A stretch of 64,000 bases of DNA from Nitrospira sp. (GCA_024998595.1 JACOEK010000002.1:62001-126000); one strand, 5' to 3'; shown: positions 17,119 to 26,575, counted from the first letter of the stretch. Translations and numbers: made by a program. Notes: generated by a model from the letters alone, not told the origin.

Positions 17119-18735
17119 CTAAACATTGCTCCTTCCCGCGCGTCGCTCGCCGACGCCCTGATGGAGCGCGGCGACATCCAATTCCTGTTCTAACTGATGC
17201 AGGACTTCGTCGCTGATCGTGCCGTCGTCCCGCAACCCGATCAGGGCAAGCCGCTCGGCCGTGAGCACTTCATGGTGCAGTCGCTGGACGGTTTTAAGGC
17301 TTCCGTCCGTACGGTCATCCTCCTCCAAACCGTTCCGGGTGAGGTGTTTCAAACGGCGAAGATATCGCAATCGCACTCGCTCAATCTGTTCCATCGCCAC
17401 CCAGTTCTCCGTCACGACCTGATCCAGCCGAGTCAACGCGGCCGTCGCCGCATGCTCTCGCGCCAGGCGTTCCTCCCGCTCCAGCTCATTCTCCTCTTCG
17501 AGGCGCATCCATTTGATGATCGGCGGCAGCGAGAGTCCCTGCAGCACCAACGTGACGAGGATGACCGTAAAGCTGATCAGAATAATTTCCGACCGGAAGG
17601 GAAAGGGGGCGCCGGTGCCGGTGGTCATCGGAAGCGCCAAGGCCGCCGCCAATGTGACAATGCCCCGCATACCGGTCCAGGAAATGAGAAATAACCCCTT
17701 CCAGGAAGGCATCGGATCACGTACGCGCAGGCTGGCGCTCAGGCATCGCGGGATAAGCGCGGCCAGCGGCACCCAGACAAATCGCACCACAATTGCCGTT
17801 GCGCTCACCATCAATCCGGCAATCAGGACGGGTCCGTACTGCCCGGCAGGCACGGCGTCACGCAGGGCTCCCAGCTGCAGACCGATCAAAATGAAGATTA
17901 CGCCGTTGAGGATAAAGATTAACAACTCCCAGACGGCGCGGGCCTGCAACCTGGTCGCCGGCGCGACCGCGCCGCTGAAATACTGCCGGAGCGTGATCCC
18001 GCCTGCCACACAAGCCAAGACGGCGGAGGCATGCACCGACTCCGCAATAACCCAGACGATATAGGGGACGAGCAAGGTCACCCCGATTTGCGTATACCCG
18101 TCTTCTGTCGCGCAGAGGGCCCAGCGCGTGAGCCAGGCCGCGCCCATGCCGATAGCCACCGCGGCCAGGGCAGCGTACACAAACGTAAGGAGCGTGCCCC
18201 CGAACAGGAATGAGCCGCTCACCACCGCAGCCACGGCTGCCCGGTACAACACCAGGGCGGTGGCGTCGTTGACCAGACTCTCACCTTCCAGGATGGTGAC
18301 CACGCGACGCGGAATCCCCAGGCGTTTCCCGATGGCGGTGGCCGACACGGCATCCGGCGGCGAGACGATCGCTCCCAGCGCAATCGCTTCCGCCCAACCG
18401 ATGCCGGGTAACAGGATATGCGCGACCGCCGCCACCCCGGCGGTCGTCGCAAGCACCAATCCGACGGCCAGGAGGGAAATCGGTCGAAGGTTCTGGCGAA
18501 ATTCACGAAGCGACGTGAAATAGGCAGCCGCCCAGAGAATCGGCGGGAGAAACACCAGAAACACGAGGTCCGGGTGGAGCGTCACCGTTGGCAGGCCCGG
18601 CACCAGCCCCAGGATCAATCCCCCGAGCACGAGAAAAATCGGATATGGCACGCTGATCTTCTGCGCGATCGTGGTCAGCGCCAGCACCACCGCGAGCAGC
18701 AGGATAATGATTTCGAGTTGATGCAGGCTGTCCAT
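17119..18735 (-). CDS. CPA1-family Na+/H+ antiporter
   Basis: A 538-residue protein with about 12 hydrophobic helices in the first 400 residues and a charged cytoplasmic C-terminal tail. The conserved core reads IALGAIVSPPDAVSATAIGKRLGIPRR and ILEGESLVNDATALVLY, which include the PPDAV and ND motifs of NhaP/YjcE-type cation:proton antiporters (the conserved Asp in LVND binds the ion). It exchanges cytoplasmic Na+ or K+ for protons. The tail contains an EENELEREERLAREHAATAALTRL helix that may be regulatory. The gene is convergent with the Omp85-like gene and stands 32 bp downstream of the aldo/keto reductase. Confidence 0.85.
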   Translation of the reverse strand: MDSLHQLEIIILLLAVVLALTTIAQKISVPYPIFLVLGGLILGLVPGLPTVTLHPDLVFLVFLPPILWAAAYFTSLREFRQNLRPISLLAVGLVLATTAGVAAVAHILLPGIGWAEAIALGAIVSPPDAVSATAIGKRLGIPRRVVTILEGESLVNDATALVLYRAAVAAVVSGSFLFGGTLLTFVYAALAAVAIGMGAAWLTRWALCATEDGYTQIGVTLLVPYIVWVIAESVHASAVLACVAGGITLRQYFSGAVAPATRLQARAVWELLIFILNGVIFILIGLQLGALRDAVPAGQYGPVLIAGLMVSATAIVVRFVWVPLAALIPRCLSASLRVRDPMPSWKGLFLISWTGMRGIVTLAAALALPMTTGTGAPFPFRSEIILISFTVILVTLVLQGLSLPPIIKWMRLEEENELEREERLAREHAATAALTRLDQVVTENWVAMEQIERVRLRYLRRLKHLTRNGLEEDDRTDGSLKTVQRLHHEVLTAERLALIGLRDDGTISDEVLHQLEQELDVAALHQGVGERRAGRSNV

Positions 18736-18767
18736 GAATTCAGATCACCAGATGCGCCAACCGTCGG

Positions 18768-19604
18768 CTACATCCCGATCGTTTCAAGCCGCTGGAGATC
18801 CTCTGCCGAAATGGTGAACTGATCGGACCGCAGATCCTCATTCATATGCTGCTGGTTGCTCGTCCCCGTGAGCGGCAGCATGCCGACCTGCATCGCAAAC
18901 CGGAACACCAGTTGCGCCAAGCCCATGCCGTACTTGACGGCCATGGCGCGTACCTCGGGATCGGCGAAAATGTCCCGGTTGGCCGTGAGCAACGAGAATC
19001 CCTGATAGATGATTCCATGAGTCCGGCAGATCTCCCGCACATCTTGATCCCAGCCCAGTGCGGCGTAGCATCGATTCTGTACGACCATGGGTTTGTGCGC
19101 GGCCCGTTCGCAGAGCAGCCGAAGCTGATCCGCCGACACGTTGCTGATGCCGATCATCTTCGTTTTTCCCGCCGCATAGATGCTCTCGATCGCTGCCCAG
19201 ACTTCCCAATCCGCGTCGCTCAATCCGCGCCGGGCATAGGGTCCGTGCAACACGTAGGAATCGAGATAGTCGGTGTGCAGATGCGCCAGCGAGCTGTCGA
19301 ACGACTGCTTCACCTGGGTGGTGAGGTTGGCTTGCGCATCGTAGGGCGTCCGGTGGTCTTGACCGTTCGCCAGCGTAAATTTCGTCTGCACGAACAGCCG
19401 CTCACGCGGCGTGCCCTGCTTCGCCAACTCCAACAGTGCCTCGCCAACCAGGGCTTCCTGATAATGGATCAGTTGGTTGGCCGTATCGATCGCCGTAAAC
19501 CCCGAGGCCACGGCCTGCTGCACCAACTCTGTCGTGGCCTCTTTTTTCCACGCCGTTCCGTACATGAACGAGGGAACAGGCACCTGATTATAGGTCGTCA
19601 ACAT
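18768..19604 (-). CDS. Aldo/keto reductase
   Basis: A 278-residue NADPH-dependent oxidoreductase. The catalytic tetrad is complete: Asp40 (AIDTAN), Tyr48 (IHYQEALVG), Lys75 (VQTKFT) and His120 (YVLHGPY). The usual YGNE around the tyrosine is YQEA here, a modest departure. It is a TIM-barrel enzyme reducing aldehydes or ketones; the substrate is unknown. It lies just upstream of the Na+/H+ antiporter on the same strand and could be cotranscribed with it. Confidence 0.85.
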   Translation of the reverse strand: MLTTYNQVPVPSFMYGTAWKKEATTELVQQAVASGFTAIDTANQLIHYQEALVGEALLELAKQGTPRERLFVQTKFTLANGQDHRTPYDAQANLTTQVKQSFDSSLAHLHTDYLDSYVLHGPYARRGLSDADWEVWAAIESIYAAGKTKMIGISNVSADQLRLLCERAAHKPMVVQNRCYAALGWDQDVREICRTHGIIYQGFSLLTANRDIFADPEVRAMAVKYGMGLAQLVFRFAMQVGMLPLTGTSNQQHMNEDLRSDQFTISAEDLQRLETIGM

Positions 19605-19753
19605 AACCAGAAATCCTCCATACCGTACCTTACACAGATCTTGGCGACGGGCTCAATATTTCCCCATGGCCTCATGGCGAGGCGGCCGACGCTGGCGACC
19701 GTTCTCAACAACCTGCTAGAGTGCATAGTCACCACGAGAGGAGCGGAGCAGAC

Positions 19754-20068
19754 ATGGATGCAGCAGAGACGAATCAGGTCGTGGAGCTACGACTCACCTA
19801 TCGTTACATCAAAGATCATCCCTGGACCGTTCAGGCCATCAACGGATTTCTCTCCGCCTATTTCATGGAGAAACCGGGATTTTCCGTGCAGCGGCATTAT
19901 GACGATCTCGAGTCCGGCATGCACGTCTGGATCTGCGACATTCCGACAAACATGAAGATCACCCTGTTGTTACGGCGGCTCCAGGCCGATATTCCCCCTT
20001 GCCGCCATATCCAACCGGCCATCGACCCGCCGGCCAGGCCGCAGTATGTCATCGACAGTCCGGAATGA
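19754..20068 (+). CDS. Conserved hypothetical protein, about 104 residues
   Basis: The ATG at 19754 (MDAAETNQVVELRLTYRYIKDHPW) is preferred to the ORF-track start at 19721 because GGAGCGGAG lies upstream. The protein is soluble, mixed alpha/beta, with a His/Cys pair near the end (PPCRHIQPAID). No family recognised. It is followed 69 bp later by an SDR gene on the same strand. Confidence 0.6.
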   Translation: MDAAETNQVVELRLTYRYIKDHPWTVQAINGFLSAYFMEKPGFSVQRHYDDLESGMHVWICDIPTNMKITLLLRRLQADIPPCRHIQPAIDPPARPQYVIDSPE

Positions 20069-20137
20069 GCGGGCAGGCTTGCGCCGCTTCAGGCCTCATG
20101 GCTACACTGCGCGAACCAACAACTACGGAGGATTGCC

Positions 20138-20746
20138 ATGCGCGTGATCGTCGTCGGAGGAACGGGCACCATAGGATCGGCCGTCGTGAAGCTGTTCTCG
20201 ACGCGGCATGAGGTGGTGGCGGTCGGCCACAAGGGCGGCACGTTTCAAGTGGACCTGGCTTCGCCGGATTCCATCACCAGCCTGTTCAAAGCAGTCGGCA
20301 CCTGTGATGCCGTGGTCAGCACCGCCGGGATTGCCAAGTTCGCGAGCCTGGACGATCTGACCTATGACGACTACTTCATCGGTCTGAAGAACAAACTGAT
20401 GGGCCAGGCGAATCTGGTGCGGATCGGTAGGCCGTTCGTGACCAACCACGGCTCCTTCACGCTCACCAGCGGCGTCTTGAGCCAGAATCCCATGAAGGGC
20501 AGCGCGTCTATCAGCATGGTCAATGCAGGACTGGAGGGATTTGTCCGAGCCGCTGCCATCGATCTGCCGCGCGGCCTTCGCGTGAACGTCGTCAGCCCGC
20601 CCTGGGTGACCGAAACGTTGATCGCTAGAGGAATGGACCCATCGATCGGCATCCCGGCGGAGCAGGTCGCGCGGGCCTATCTGGCGAGTGTGGAAGGCAC
20701 CATGACGGGGCAGACGCTGGATCCTAGACAGGCCACCGCTGCATAA
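20138..20746 (+). CDS. Short SDR, Lin1944-like, atypical active site
   Basis: A 202-residue Rossmann-fold protein with GGTGTIG (residues 7-13) and STAG in place of NNAG (61-64). At the expected catalytic position it has Ser111 (LTSGVLSQNPMKGS) but no YxxxK; the segment reads SMVNAGLEGF. This matches the Lin1944-like SDR subgroup, in which the Tyr/Lys pair is absent, so chemistry may differ from classical SDRs or it may act as a binding protein. The RBS is GGAGG, 7 nt upstream. Confidence 0.8.
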   Translation: MRVIVVGGTGTIGSAVVKLFSTRHEVVAVGHKGGTFQVDLASPDSITSLFKAVGTCDAVVSTAGIAKFASLDDLTYDDYFIGLKNKLMGQANLVRIGRPFVTNHGSFTLTSGVLSQNPMKGSASISMVNAGLEGFVRAAAIDLPRGLRVNVVSPPWVTETLIARGMDPSIGIPAEQVARAYLASVEGTMTGQTLDPRQATAA

Positions 20747-20761
20747 GCGGCGGTTCGCCGA

Positions 20762-21877
20762 TTACCCTGCCGTAACGTGAAACCGGCCTAGCGGATACGG
20801 GCGGCCATTCACTAACAACTCGATCCGGTGCATGCCTGGATAGTGGATGCGGGTGGTGAGTTGCGTGAGTGCCAGCGATTTGCTGAACCGGATGGTCTCC
20901 CTCGGCGCGAGTTCGACCGTCTTCAACTTGAACACCTTCGGACTGTGCTTGCCGTTCGCCTTCACGTAGTGCACGCGCAAATCCACCAGCACCCGTTGCA
21001 CCCCGGACGCCTGATTGGCCATCTCCCACGTGAGACCCACCGATGATCCGATCGGAAGCCGTGACGGAGTGATGCGCACCTTGCCGATCTCGACCAACGC
21101 GGTGTCGCCGAAGCCCAAAACATGGAGCGCCCCTGCCTCTCCCCGCTTGACCGCCGACCGCAATGCATGGCGAATGATCCAGCGGCGTTCCTCCGTCGCC
21201 TTCTCCATCCACCGCCTGGCCGTCTCGACCAACACATCGGGATGGTCTTTCCCGATGTCGTTCAGGTTATTTGCCACACTGCGCCGCACGTAGAGCGACG
21301 CATCGTCTTTCAGTCGCTCCAACAAGGCGAGCACCGGCCGCGGATCAGCCTGGAAGGCGCGAAGTCTTGGCGCCCAGGGCAACCGTGGCCGTGTGCCTTC
21401 GGAGACTAAGCGTCGAACGTCTTCACTGGGATCAGTCGCCCATTCTGCGAGGCGAGCCAGCGTGGCCTTCTGGTGACGTTCAAGATACCGGCGAATGCTG
21501 AACTCGGCCGTGAACCGTTGCGTCAGGAGATATTGCGCACGCATGGACGATTCGAAGTGGTCCAGTCCATACTCAGCCACGAAAAAGACATGCGGCAGAA
21601 ACACAAAGGCGCCCATTCCCACGGCCGCCGTTCGCCCGGATGGCTGGTCGAGGGAGGCCAGAAGAATCTTAAGGGCCTGCTCATAGTCATCCGGCAAGCA
21701 CCGTCGCAACGCATGCGCAATCTTCCAGGCGCGCGGCATCAATTCCAGTTCGTCATACCCATCCAGCGCCGACCGGACAAACGCCTTCTTGTCGAATCGA
21801 TGAGACACGGCAGCAATCATTCGCGCAATGGTGCGAGGGACATCGGCACCGAAACTATTTTTAAGTGGTTCCGCCAC
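20762..21877 (-). CDS. AlkC/AlkD-type DNA alkylation repair protein
   Basis: A 371-residue HEAT-repeat protein. The N-terminus (MAEPLKNSFGADVPRTIARMIA), the repeat helices (EDVRRLVSEGTRPRLPWAPRLRAFQADPRPVLALLERLKDDASLYVRRSVANNLNDIGKDHPD) and a C-terminal Ig-like beta domain match AlkC-type DNA glycosylases, which excise 3-methyladenine-type lesions. It starts with GTG, 6 bp after the SUI1 stop, with the ribosome-binding sequence GAGGG overlapping that stop, so SUI1 and this gene are translationally coupled. Confidence 0.85.
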   Translation of the reverse strand: MAEPLKNSFGADVPRTIARMIAAVSHRFDKKAFVRSALDGYDELELMPRAWKIAHALRRCLPDDYEQALKILLASLDQPSGRTAAVGMGAFVFLPHVFFVAEYGLDHFESSMRAQYLLTQRFTAEFSIRRYLERHQKATLARLAEWATDPSEDVRRLVSEGTRPRLPWAPRLRAFQADPRPVLALLERLKDDASLYVRRSVANNLNDIGKDHPDVLVETARRWMEKATEERRWIIRHALRSAVKRGEAGALHVLGFGDTALVEIGKVRITPSRLPIGSSVGLTWEMANQASGVQRVLVDLRVHYVKANGKHSPKVFKLKTVELAPRETIRFSKSLALTQLTTRIHYPGMHRIELLVNGRPYPLGRFHVTAG

Positions 21878-21883
21878 GGTCCC

Positions 21884-22270
21884 TCATCCGCCCGCAAAGA
21901 CCGGCCGGAATCCGGCCTTCGTCAAAATACGGGCGACGTCGTCACGCCGGTCCCCTTGGATCTCGATACGCCCGTCCTTCACCGTTCCCCCGACGCCGCA
22001 GGCCTTCTGCATCTCCTTCGCCAGTTGCTCTTTCTCAGCCTGACCGATGCCGATAAATCCCGTGACCACCGTGACCGTCTTGCCGCCGCGATGCGCCGTC
22101 TGCCGGATGATATCCACCCGGCCGCGGGTCTTCGGCTGCACCGACGGTGGAGCAACAGGCTGAGCGACCTTCTCCCGCGCCGGCGGCAAGGCCACATCCT
22201 TCAAACTCGCAAAGGGGCTCTTCCACGCCACGGGCTCACCGTCGTTGGGAATGCGCGTCTTCGGTTTCAT
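21884..22270 (-). CDS. SUI1/eIF1-like translation factor (YciH family)
   Basis: A 128-residue protein. The C-terminal half is a SUI1 domain (RGGKTVTVVTGFIGIGQAEKEQLAKEMQKACGVGGTVKDGRIEIQGDRRDDVARILTKAGFRPVFAGG), the fold of eIF1 and bacterial YciH. The N-terminal half is a low-complexity linker rich in Pro, Ala and Lys. YciH-type proteins bind the small ribosomal subunit and influence start-site fidelity. The gene is 68 bp downstream of yaeQ and directly coupled to the AlkC-like gene. Confidence 0.85.
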   Translation of the reverse strand: MKPKTRIPNDGEPVAWKSPFASLKDVALPPAREKVAQPVAPPSVQPKTRGRVDIIRQTAHRGGKTVTVVTGFIGIGQAEKEQLAKEMQKACGVGGTVKDGRIEIQGDRRDDVARILTKAGFRPVFAGG

Positions 22271-22338
22271 GCCACTCTCTCTTGCGCTGCGGGGATTCCA
22301 AGTCTGTTCATTTCCGACACCCTGTGCAGTGATCTCGT

Positions 22339-22893
22339 TTATGTTTCACGCGCACGCTCTTTCCATGTCGACAACTCGAACTGCGCGGCATTTGCTCCGT
22401 CTCCAATCAACACCTGCCCGTCCTGAATGGTGCAATGCAGGTCCATCGACCGCTTCGTCAGGCTCACGAGCGCACGACTTCCTTCCAACGAAAGATTCAC
22501 GACGGTGAGATTGTTCAAGCGATCGAGCGACGCGACGTTCTGCTTCCACCATTGATCCGCCGGACGGCCGCCATAAGTATAAACATACACCTGCCTCGCG
22601 CGGCCACAGGCCTGGCGAATCGCCTTCTCGTCCGGCAACCCTACCTCGATCCATAACTCGATCAACCCGGTGTCATCCTTCTGCCACAGAGCCGCTTCAT
22701 CTTCAGTGCTCAATCCCCTACCGAACGACAGGGCCTCATGCGCGTGTCGCGCGAAAGCCAGCAGGCGAACCATCATGCGCTCATCCGTCTCCGACGGATG
22801 CCGGGCAAGGGTGATACTGTGGTCTTCGTAATAATGGCGATCCACATCGACAATATGCAGGACGGCTTTGAAAATCGTCGCGTTCGGGGCCAT
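22339..22893 (-). CDS. yaeQ: YaeQ family protein
   Basis: A 184-residue protein matching YaeQ along its whole length: ATIFKAVLHIVDVDRHYYEDHSITLARHPSETDERMMVRLLAFARHA at the N-terminus and GLIELWIEVGLPDEKAIRQACGRARQVYVYTYGG in the middle. The fold resembles PD-(D/E)XK nucleases; the role is not settled. AAGGA precedes the ATG. It lies 45 bp downstream of the mechanosensitive channel gene on the same strand, and 68 bp before SUI1. Confidence 0.9.
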   Translation of the reverse strand: MAPNATIFKAVLHIVDVDRHYYEDHSITLARHPSETDERMMVRLLAFARHAHEALSFGRGLSTEDEAALWQKDDTGLIELWIEVGLPDEKAIRQACGRARQVYVYTYGGRPADQWWKQNVASLDRLNNLTVVNLSLEGSRALVSLTKRSMDLHCTIQDGQVLIGDGANAAQFELSTWKERARET

Positions 22894-22938
22894 GCGATTC
22901 CTTGGGAAAACAGGTGAGAGCTTGGTGACAAGCGATCG

Positions 22939-25257
22939 TTATTTCCTGACGATTTTTTCTTCAGCAAATGTCCGTTCAATCATAAAGCGCAGGTCGCTGG
23001 CGACCGTGGCCGCATCGATACCGGGACTGATCTCGATCCAGTAGTGCAGCACGAACACCAAGGCTTGCTCGCTGAAGTCTTCAAACAGCACATAGGGCTC
23101 TGGCTCTTTGAGAATTTGCCCGTGCTGACCGGCAAGGCCCCGAAGTTTCTCCTTCACGCGCCGCGCATCCGATCCGGTCGCGACCGCAATTCGCAGTGAA
23201 TACCGTTTACGAAAGCTGGAATAGGTCCAGTTCGTCAGGTTCCGCTCGAGCAAATTGCTGTTGGGAATCAATGTTTCCACACCATTGATATCCCGGATCG
23301 TCGACGAACGCAGACCGATGCTTGTCACCATGCCCCTGATTCCATCCACCTCGATCACGTCGCCCACACGCAGCGGCCGTTCCAGGAGCAGCAGCAATCC
23401 ACTGATCACGTTCTTCAGCAGATTCTGAGTGCCGAACCCCACGCCGATGGCCAATGCGCCCCCGAGAAATGCGAAAGCCGTGATCGGAATTTTCACCGAC
23501 ATCAGGGTTACGATCACGAGAAGCAGAAAAAAACACGCCAGCGCCCATTGACGGATGATGTTGGCAACGTTGGGATCGATCTGAAGCCTGGCGATGGCCT
23601 GTCGCTCGGCAAATCGCGCCATGATTCCTGCCAGCCAATACCCGACGATCAATATCGCCAGCGCCGTTACTACCTTCCCCACCGTGACGCTCCGGCGTCC
23701 GGTGATGCTTTTTCCATCCACTTCAATGGTGTCTTCGGCGGCAAACAACTCGACATTCCAGGCATTGCCCAACAGCACCAGTGAGGCTCGTCCCCACTCC
23801 TTCATGCGCGCAAGAACCGACCTGGCCTGCTCACGGTGGGTGAATTCCGCCTGTTTGTTGTCGATCACGCCCAGCAAGGAATCCGTTCGTTGAAGCGCGC
23901 GCCGATACAGGTCCTCTCGGTGGCGGGACAGGCGTAATCTGTCAGTGAGATATTGCGCCTTGGCCGTCGAAGGAGACTCCGCGAGGCGGTCTTCCACATC
24001 GCTGATTTGATTGCCCACCATGCCCAGTTGCTGGAGCCCGTATTCCTTCCACCCCCGAATCTGCTTAGCAGCCGCGGCCACCTTCGAACTCGCCTCGCGC
24101 TCTTCGACGACGGAAAGGGTGTCGCGGGCGGTGGCAAAACGGATCTCCCAAATATGCCGCTCCTGTTCCAGACCACTCAACATCTCGCGCAGCAGCTCTA
24201 CGTGCAAATTCGCATTATCGTATTGCAGACGCTTCAGCTCGATCGACTCCGTGAGCTGCGTCAAGCGATCTGCTCTCGGCCGTGAAGTGGCGGGCTTTGA
24301 CGAGGTGTCCCTTGAATCAGCCGCAGCGAGCGTCGCCTCCGCGGCCGCGACCGCCTGGCGCTGGGTCGATTGTTCGATGACCGCTCGTTCCATTTCGTCC
24401 GTCAGCGACTGATATTCGGTGTCCAGCCGCTTTTTGATTTTGTCGTAGTCCTGTTGCGTGAAGGCAGGATCCTGCTCGGCGACCTTGACTTGACGGGTGA
24501 GCAGCGCCAGCCGGTGACGCGCTTCCGTGACCTCTTCCTGGATCTGCTTCTTCTCCGCTTCCAACATGCCGGTTCGCGCACCATCCACCCGCTCACGCAA
24601 ACGAGCAAGGTCGCGATCCCCTGTGAGGGCTTCCCGTTTGGCAGGATCCTGGACTTCTTCGAGACGCTCCGACAATTGCCGGGCTTTCTCCTGCGAGGCC
24701 TTGAGACTGCGCTGCGTGCTCTCCGCCAGGCTTTCGGTCATAGTGAGCCTGGTTTGGACGCCTTGCGTCGTGAGTGCCATGGAGCGAGCGGCATCACGCA
24801 GCTCATCGATTTTCAGCACCGAGTAGGGGCCGGGTGTGGAAAATTCCTTCCATTCTTTCTCTTGGCGTTCAGCTTCCCGCACGCGCGGCCGCATCTGCTC
24901 AAGATTACGTAACGCATCGAGATGTTGCTCATAGATTTGCACCAACTGCTGCAACAACAAGCGCCGCTCCGCCATACGCCCGTCAACCTGGCCCCCCGCC
25001 ACCCCTTTCCGCAACGCTTGTGGCGCGGTAATCTCGTTCAGTTCTTTTTCTGCCGCCGCACGTTTACGTTGGAGATCAACGGCAGGAGTGTCGGAGGCCG
25101 GAACATCGACCGCCGGCTGGTCCAGTTTGACCCCGACAGTTTCCAGCGTGGAGCGAACCGCCTTATCGGTAGACGAAGAGGTGGCCTGAGCCGACACGGC
25201 TGGCATCTGCAGCAAACAGAGCAGACTGCAGAGAATGAGCGTGAGGAACATCCGCAC
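22939..25257 (-). CDS. Large MscS-family mechanosensitive channel (MscK-like)
   Basis: About 772 residues. The ORF-track start is a TTG at 25281; I prefer GTG 25257 because CGGAGG lies 9 nt upstream, with ATG 25251 as an alternative. A signal peptide ending VSA is followed by a roughly 480-residue periplasmic coiled-coil region, three or more transmembrane helices, and the MscS domain (TAFAFLGGALAIGVGFGTQNLLKNVISGLLLLLERPLRVGDVIEVDGIRGMVTSIGLRSSTIRD). This architecture is that of MscK/YbiO/YjeP-type channels that release solutes under hypo-osmotic stress. Confidence 0.9.
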   Translation of the reverse strand: MRMFLTLILCSLLCLLQMPAVSAQATSSSTDKAVRSTLETVGVKLDQPAVDVPASDTPAVDLQRKRAAAEKELNEITAPQALRKGVAGGQVDGRMAERRLLLQQLVQIYEQHLDALRNLEQMRPRVREAERQEKEWKEFSTPGPYSVLKIDELRDAARSMALTTQGVQTRLTMTESLAESTQRSLKASQEKARQLSERLEEVQDPAKREALTGDRDLARLRERVDGARTGMLEAEKKQIQEEVTEARHRLALLTRQVKVAEQDPAFTQQDYDKIKKRLDTEYQSLTDEMERAVIEQSTQRQAVAAAEATLAAADSRDTSSKPATSRPRADRLTQLTESIELKRLQYDNANLHVELLREMLSGLEQERHIWEIRFATARDTLSVVEEREASSKVAAAAKQIRGWKEYGLQQLGMVGNQISDVEDRLAESPSTAKAQYLTDRLRLSRHREDLYRRALQRTDSLLGVIDNKQAEFTHREQARSVLARMKEWGRASLVLLGNAWNVELFAAEDTIEVDGKSITGRRSVTVGKVVTALAILIVGYWLAGIMARFAERQAIARLQIDPNVANIIRQWALACFFLLLVIVTLMSVKIPITAFAFLGGALAIGVGFGTQNLLKNVISGLLLLLERPLRVGDVIEVDGIRGMVTSIGLRSSTIRDINGVETLIPNSNLLERNLTNWTYSSFRKRYSLRIAVATGSDARRVKEKLRGLAGQHGQILKEPEPYVLFEDFSEQALVFVLHYWIEISPGIDAATVASDLRFMIERTFAEEKIVRK

Positions 25258-25448
25258 GAACGTGAACCTCCGTGATGGCAAAAGACTCCTTCATATCTAC
25301 AGAGGTGAGCGTGATTGATCAAGTCGCGGGGGCTGAGCCAGGAGAACGTGTGTCTGGTTAACGGAGAGCAGCGTGGGTCAGTCGTGATGCCGTTTGGCCT
25401 ATGCGGCATGGACGGAGCAGCGACTTTCGCACGAAAGGCGGTGCGCTA

Positions 25449-25679
25449 TCACTCCAGCTCCGCGATATACATGCCCTCCACCCGCTCGCGCGCCCACTGC
25501 GTCTTGCGGAGAAACGTGAGGCTGGATTTGACGCTCGGGTTATTCACGAAACAGCGCACCGGCAGACGACGGGCGAGTTCGGCCCACCCATGCCGTTCGA
25601 CAAGGGTGGTGACGATCTTCTCCAACGTCACGCCGTGCAAAGGATCGCGGGGATGGGAAATGGGAGGGACTTGGACCAT
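25449..25679 (-). CDS. VF530-family (DUF2132) DNA-binding protein
   Basis: A 76-residue protein. Residues 8-70 match DUF2132/VF530 well (DPLHGVTLEKIVTTLVERHGWAELARRLPVRCFVNNPSVKSSLTFLRKTQWARERVEGMYI), a small helical fold with a proposed DNA-binding role. No clear Shine-Dalgarno is present; a TATGCT hexamer lies only about 6 nt before the ATG, which would suit a leaderless transcript. It stands alone between the channel and the YdjM-like gene. Confidence 0.8.
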   Translation of the reverse strand: MVQVPPISHPRDPLHGVTLEKIVTTLVERHGWAELARRLPVRCFVNNPSVKSSLTFLRKTQWARERVEGMYIAELE

Positions 25680-25757
25680 GCCGGAGCATACCCCGCCATC
25701 GGCCAGAAAGTCATTCCGCCAGCGTGGGACTCGGAACGCGCTTGAAATGGACCGGAC

Positions 25758-26318
25758 TCAATGCCTGTCTGTGTTTGGCCACACCACATATGCGGGAGTC
25801 GCTGGGGCGAAGCGCTGCCGAAGTGCGGCAACAACCGCTTGGTCACCGGCCGCGGGTAGGAGGATTTCAGCGACGGAATGGCCGGAGCGAATCGCAATCC
25901 GCCCGCAGACCAGCAGCAGCGTGATGGCCACGATCCAGTTCTGCCACGCATCCAATTCCCAACCGTAAGGCGTGTGATAGAAGGTGGTGCCAATCGGCCA
26001 GAAATATTGGATCGGCCAATCGAGTCCGCTACCGAGGAAATCACATAGGAGATGGAGGTGAAACACGCTCAGCGAGAGCCACAGGACCCTCACGCGATCC
26101 CTCGCCCAATAGGAACAGAGCAAGCTGATGGCGACCCCCGCCAACAGTCCATGGGTCAACACATGGTGCCAACGGCCATAGGCATCTATTCCTGCCAGGA
26201 TCGTCAGTCCATCGAGATCCGACGTCACACCAGCCCAGGCGACTAACCGCCGGTCACGACGTTGCGCTAACCGGTGACCGACCACCCAGGACAGCATGAG
26301 ATGAGTCGGAATGTGCAT
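25758..26318 (-). CDS. YdjM-like (DUF457) membrane-bound metal-dependent hydrolase
   Basis: A 186-residue integral membrane protein starting at ATG 26318 (MHIPTHLMLSWVVGHRL), preferred over 26333 because the family starts in this way and GGAG lies 9 nt upstream. It has about four helices and the His/Asp-rich motifs THLM, TSDLDGL, HHVLTH and FHLHLLCDFLGS, which together form the predicted metal site of the YdjM/DUF457 family. The physiological substrate is unknown. Confidence 0.8.
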   Translation of the reverse strand: MHIPTHLMLSWVVGHRLAQRRDRRLVAWAGVTSDLDGLTILAGIDAYGRWHHVLTHGLLAGVAISLLCSYWARDRVRVLWLSLSVFHLHLLCDFLGSGLDWPIQYFWPIGTTFYHTPYGWELDAWQNWIVAITLLLVCGRIAIRSGHSVAEILLPAAGDQAVVAALRQRFAPATPAYVVWPNTDRH

Positions 26319-26399
26319 GCCCTTGATCTCCATGACACATCAAACGATAGAGAAAAGTATAGCACCCCGCCTGCAACGCGCATGGGGAACCCTCCGAAT

Positions 26400-26470
26400 C
26401 CTCTCTTATTGCTTCCCCTGGGGCGTGTAGGCGGATGCTCCCAAGCGCACGCGTCCAACGCCCCATCCTT
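26400..26470. repeat. Degenerate copy of hairpin repeat family (copy A1)
   Basis: Contains a left-arm-like sequence (GGGGCGTGTAGGCGGATGCTCCC) and the beginning of the conserved core (GCGCACGCGTCCAACG), after which the core and right arm are lost. A leader resembling that of copy A2 precedes it (TCTTATTGCTTCCCCTGGGGCG versus CCTTATTGCCTTACCTAGGGCG). It forms a tandem pair with A2, about 158 bp apart. Confidence 0.6.
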
Positions 26471-26575
26471 CCATTCACATATAAGGGTTTGAGGTCGAGC
26501 GGCTCTCACTGCGCGCATGGGACGGGCACATTCCGATCGTGCGCATCATCCGAAATCTCCTTATTGCCTTACCTA

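Noticed and set aside
21473-22426. 317-residue plus-strand ORF across the AlkC and SUI1 genes
   Set aside because: Spans two convincing genes on the other strand and has shadow composition.
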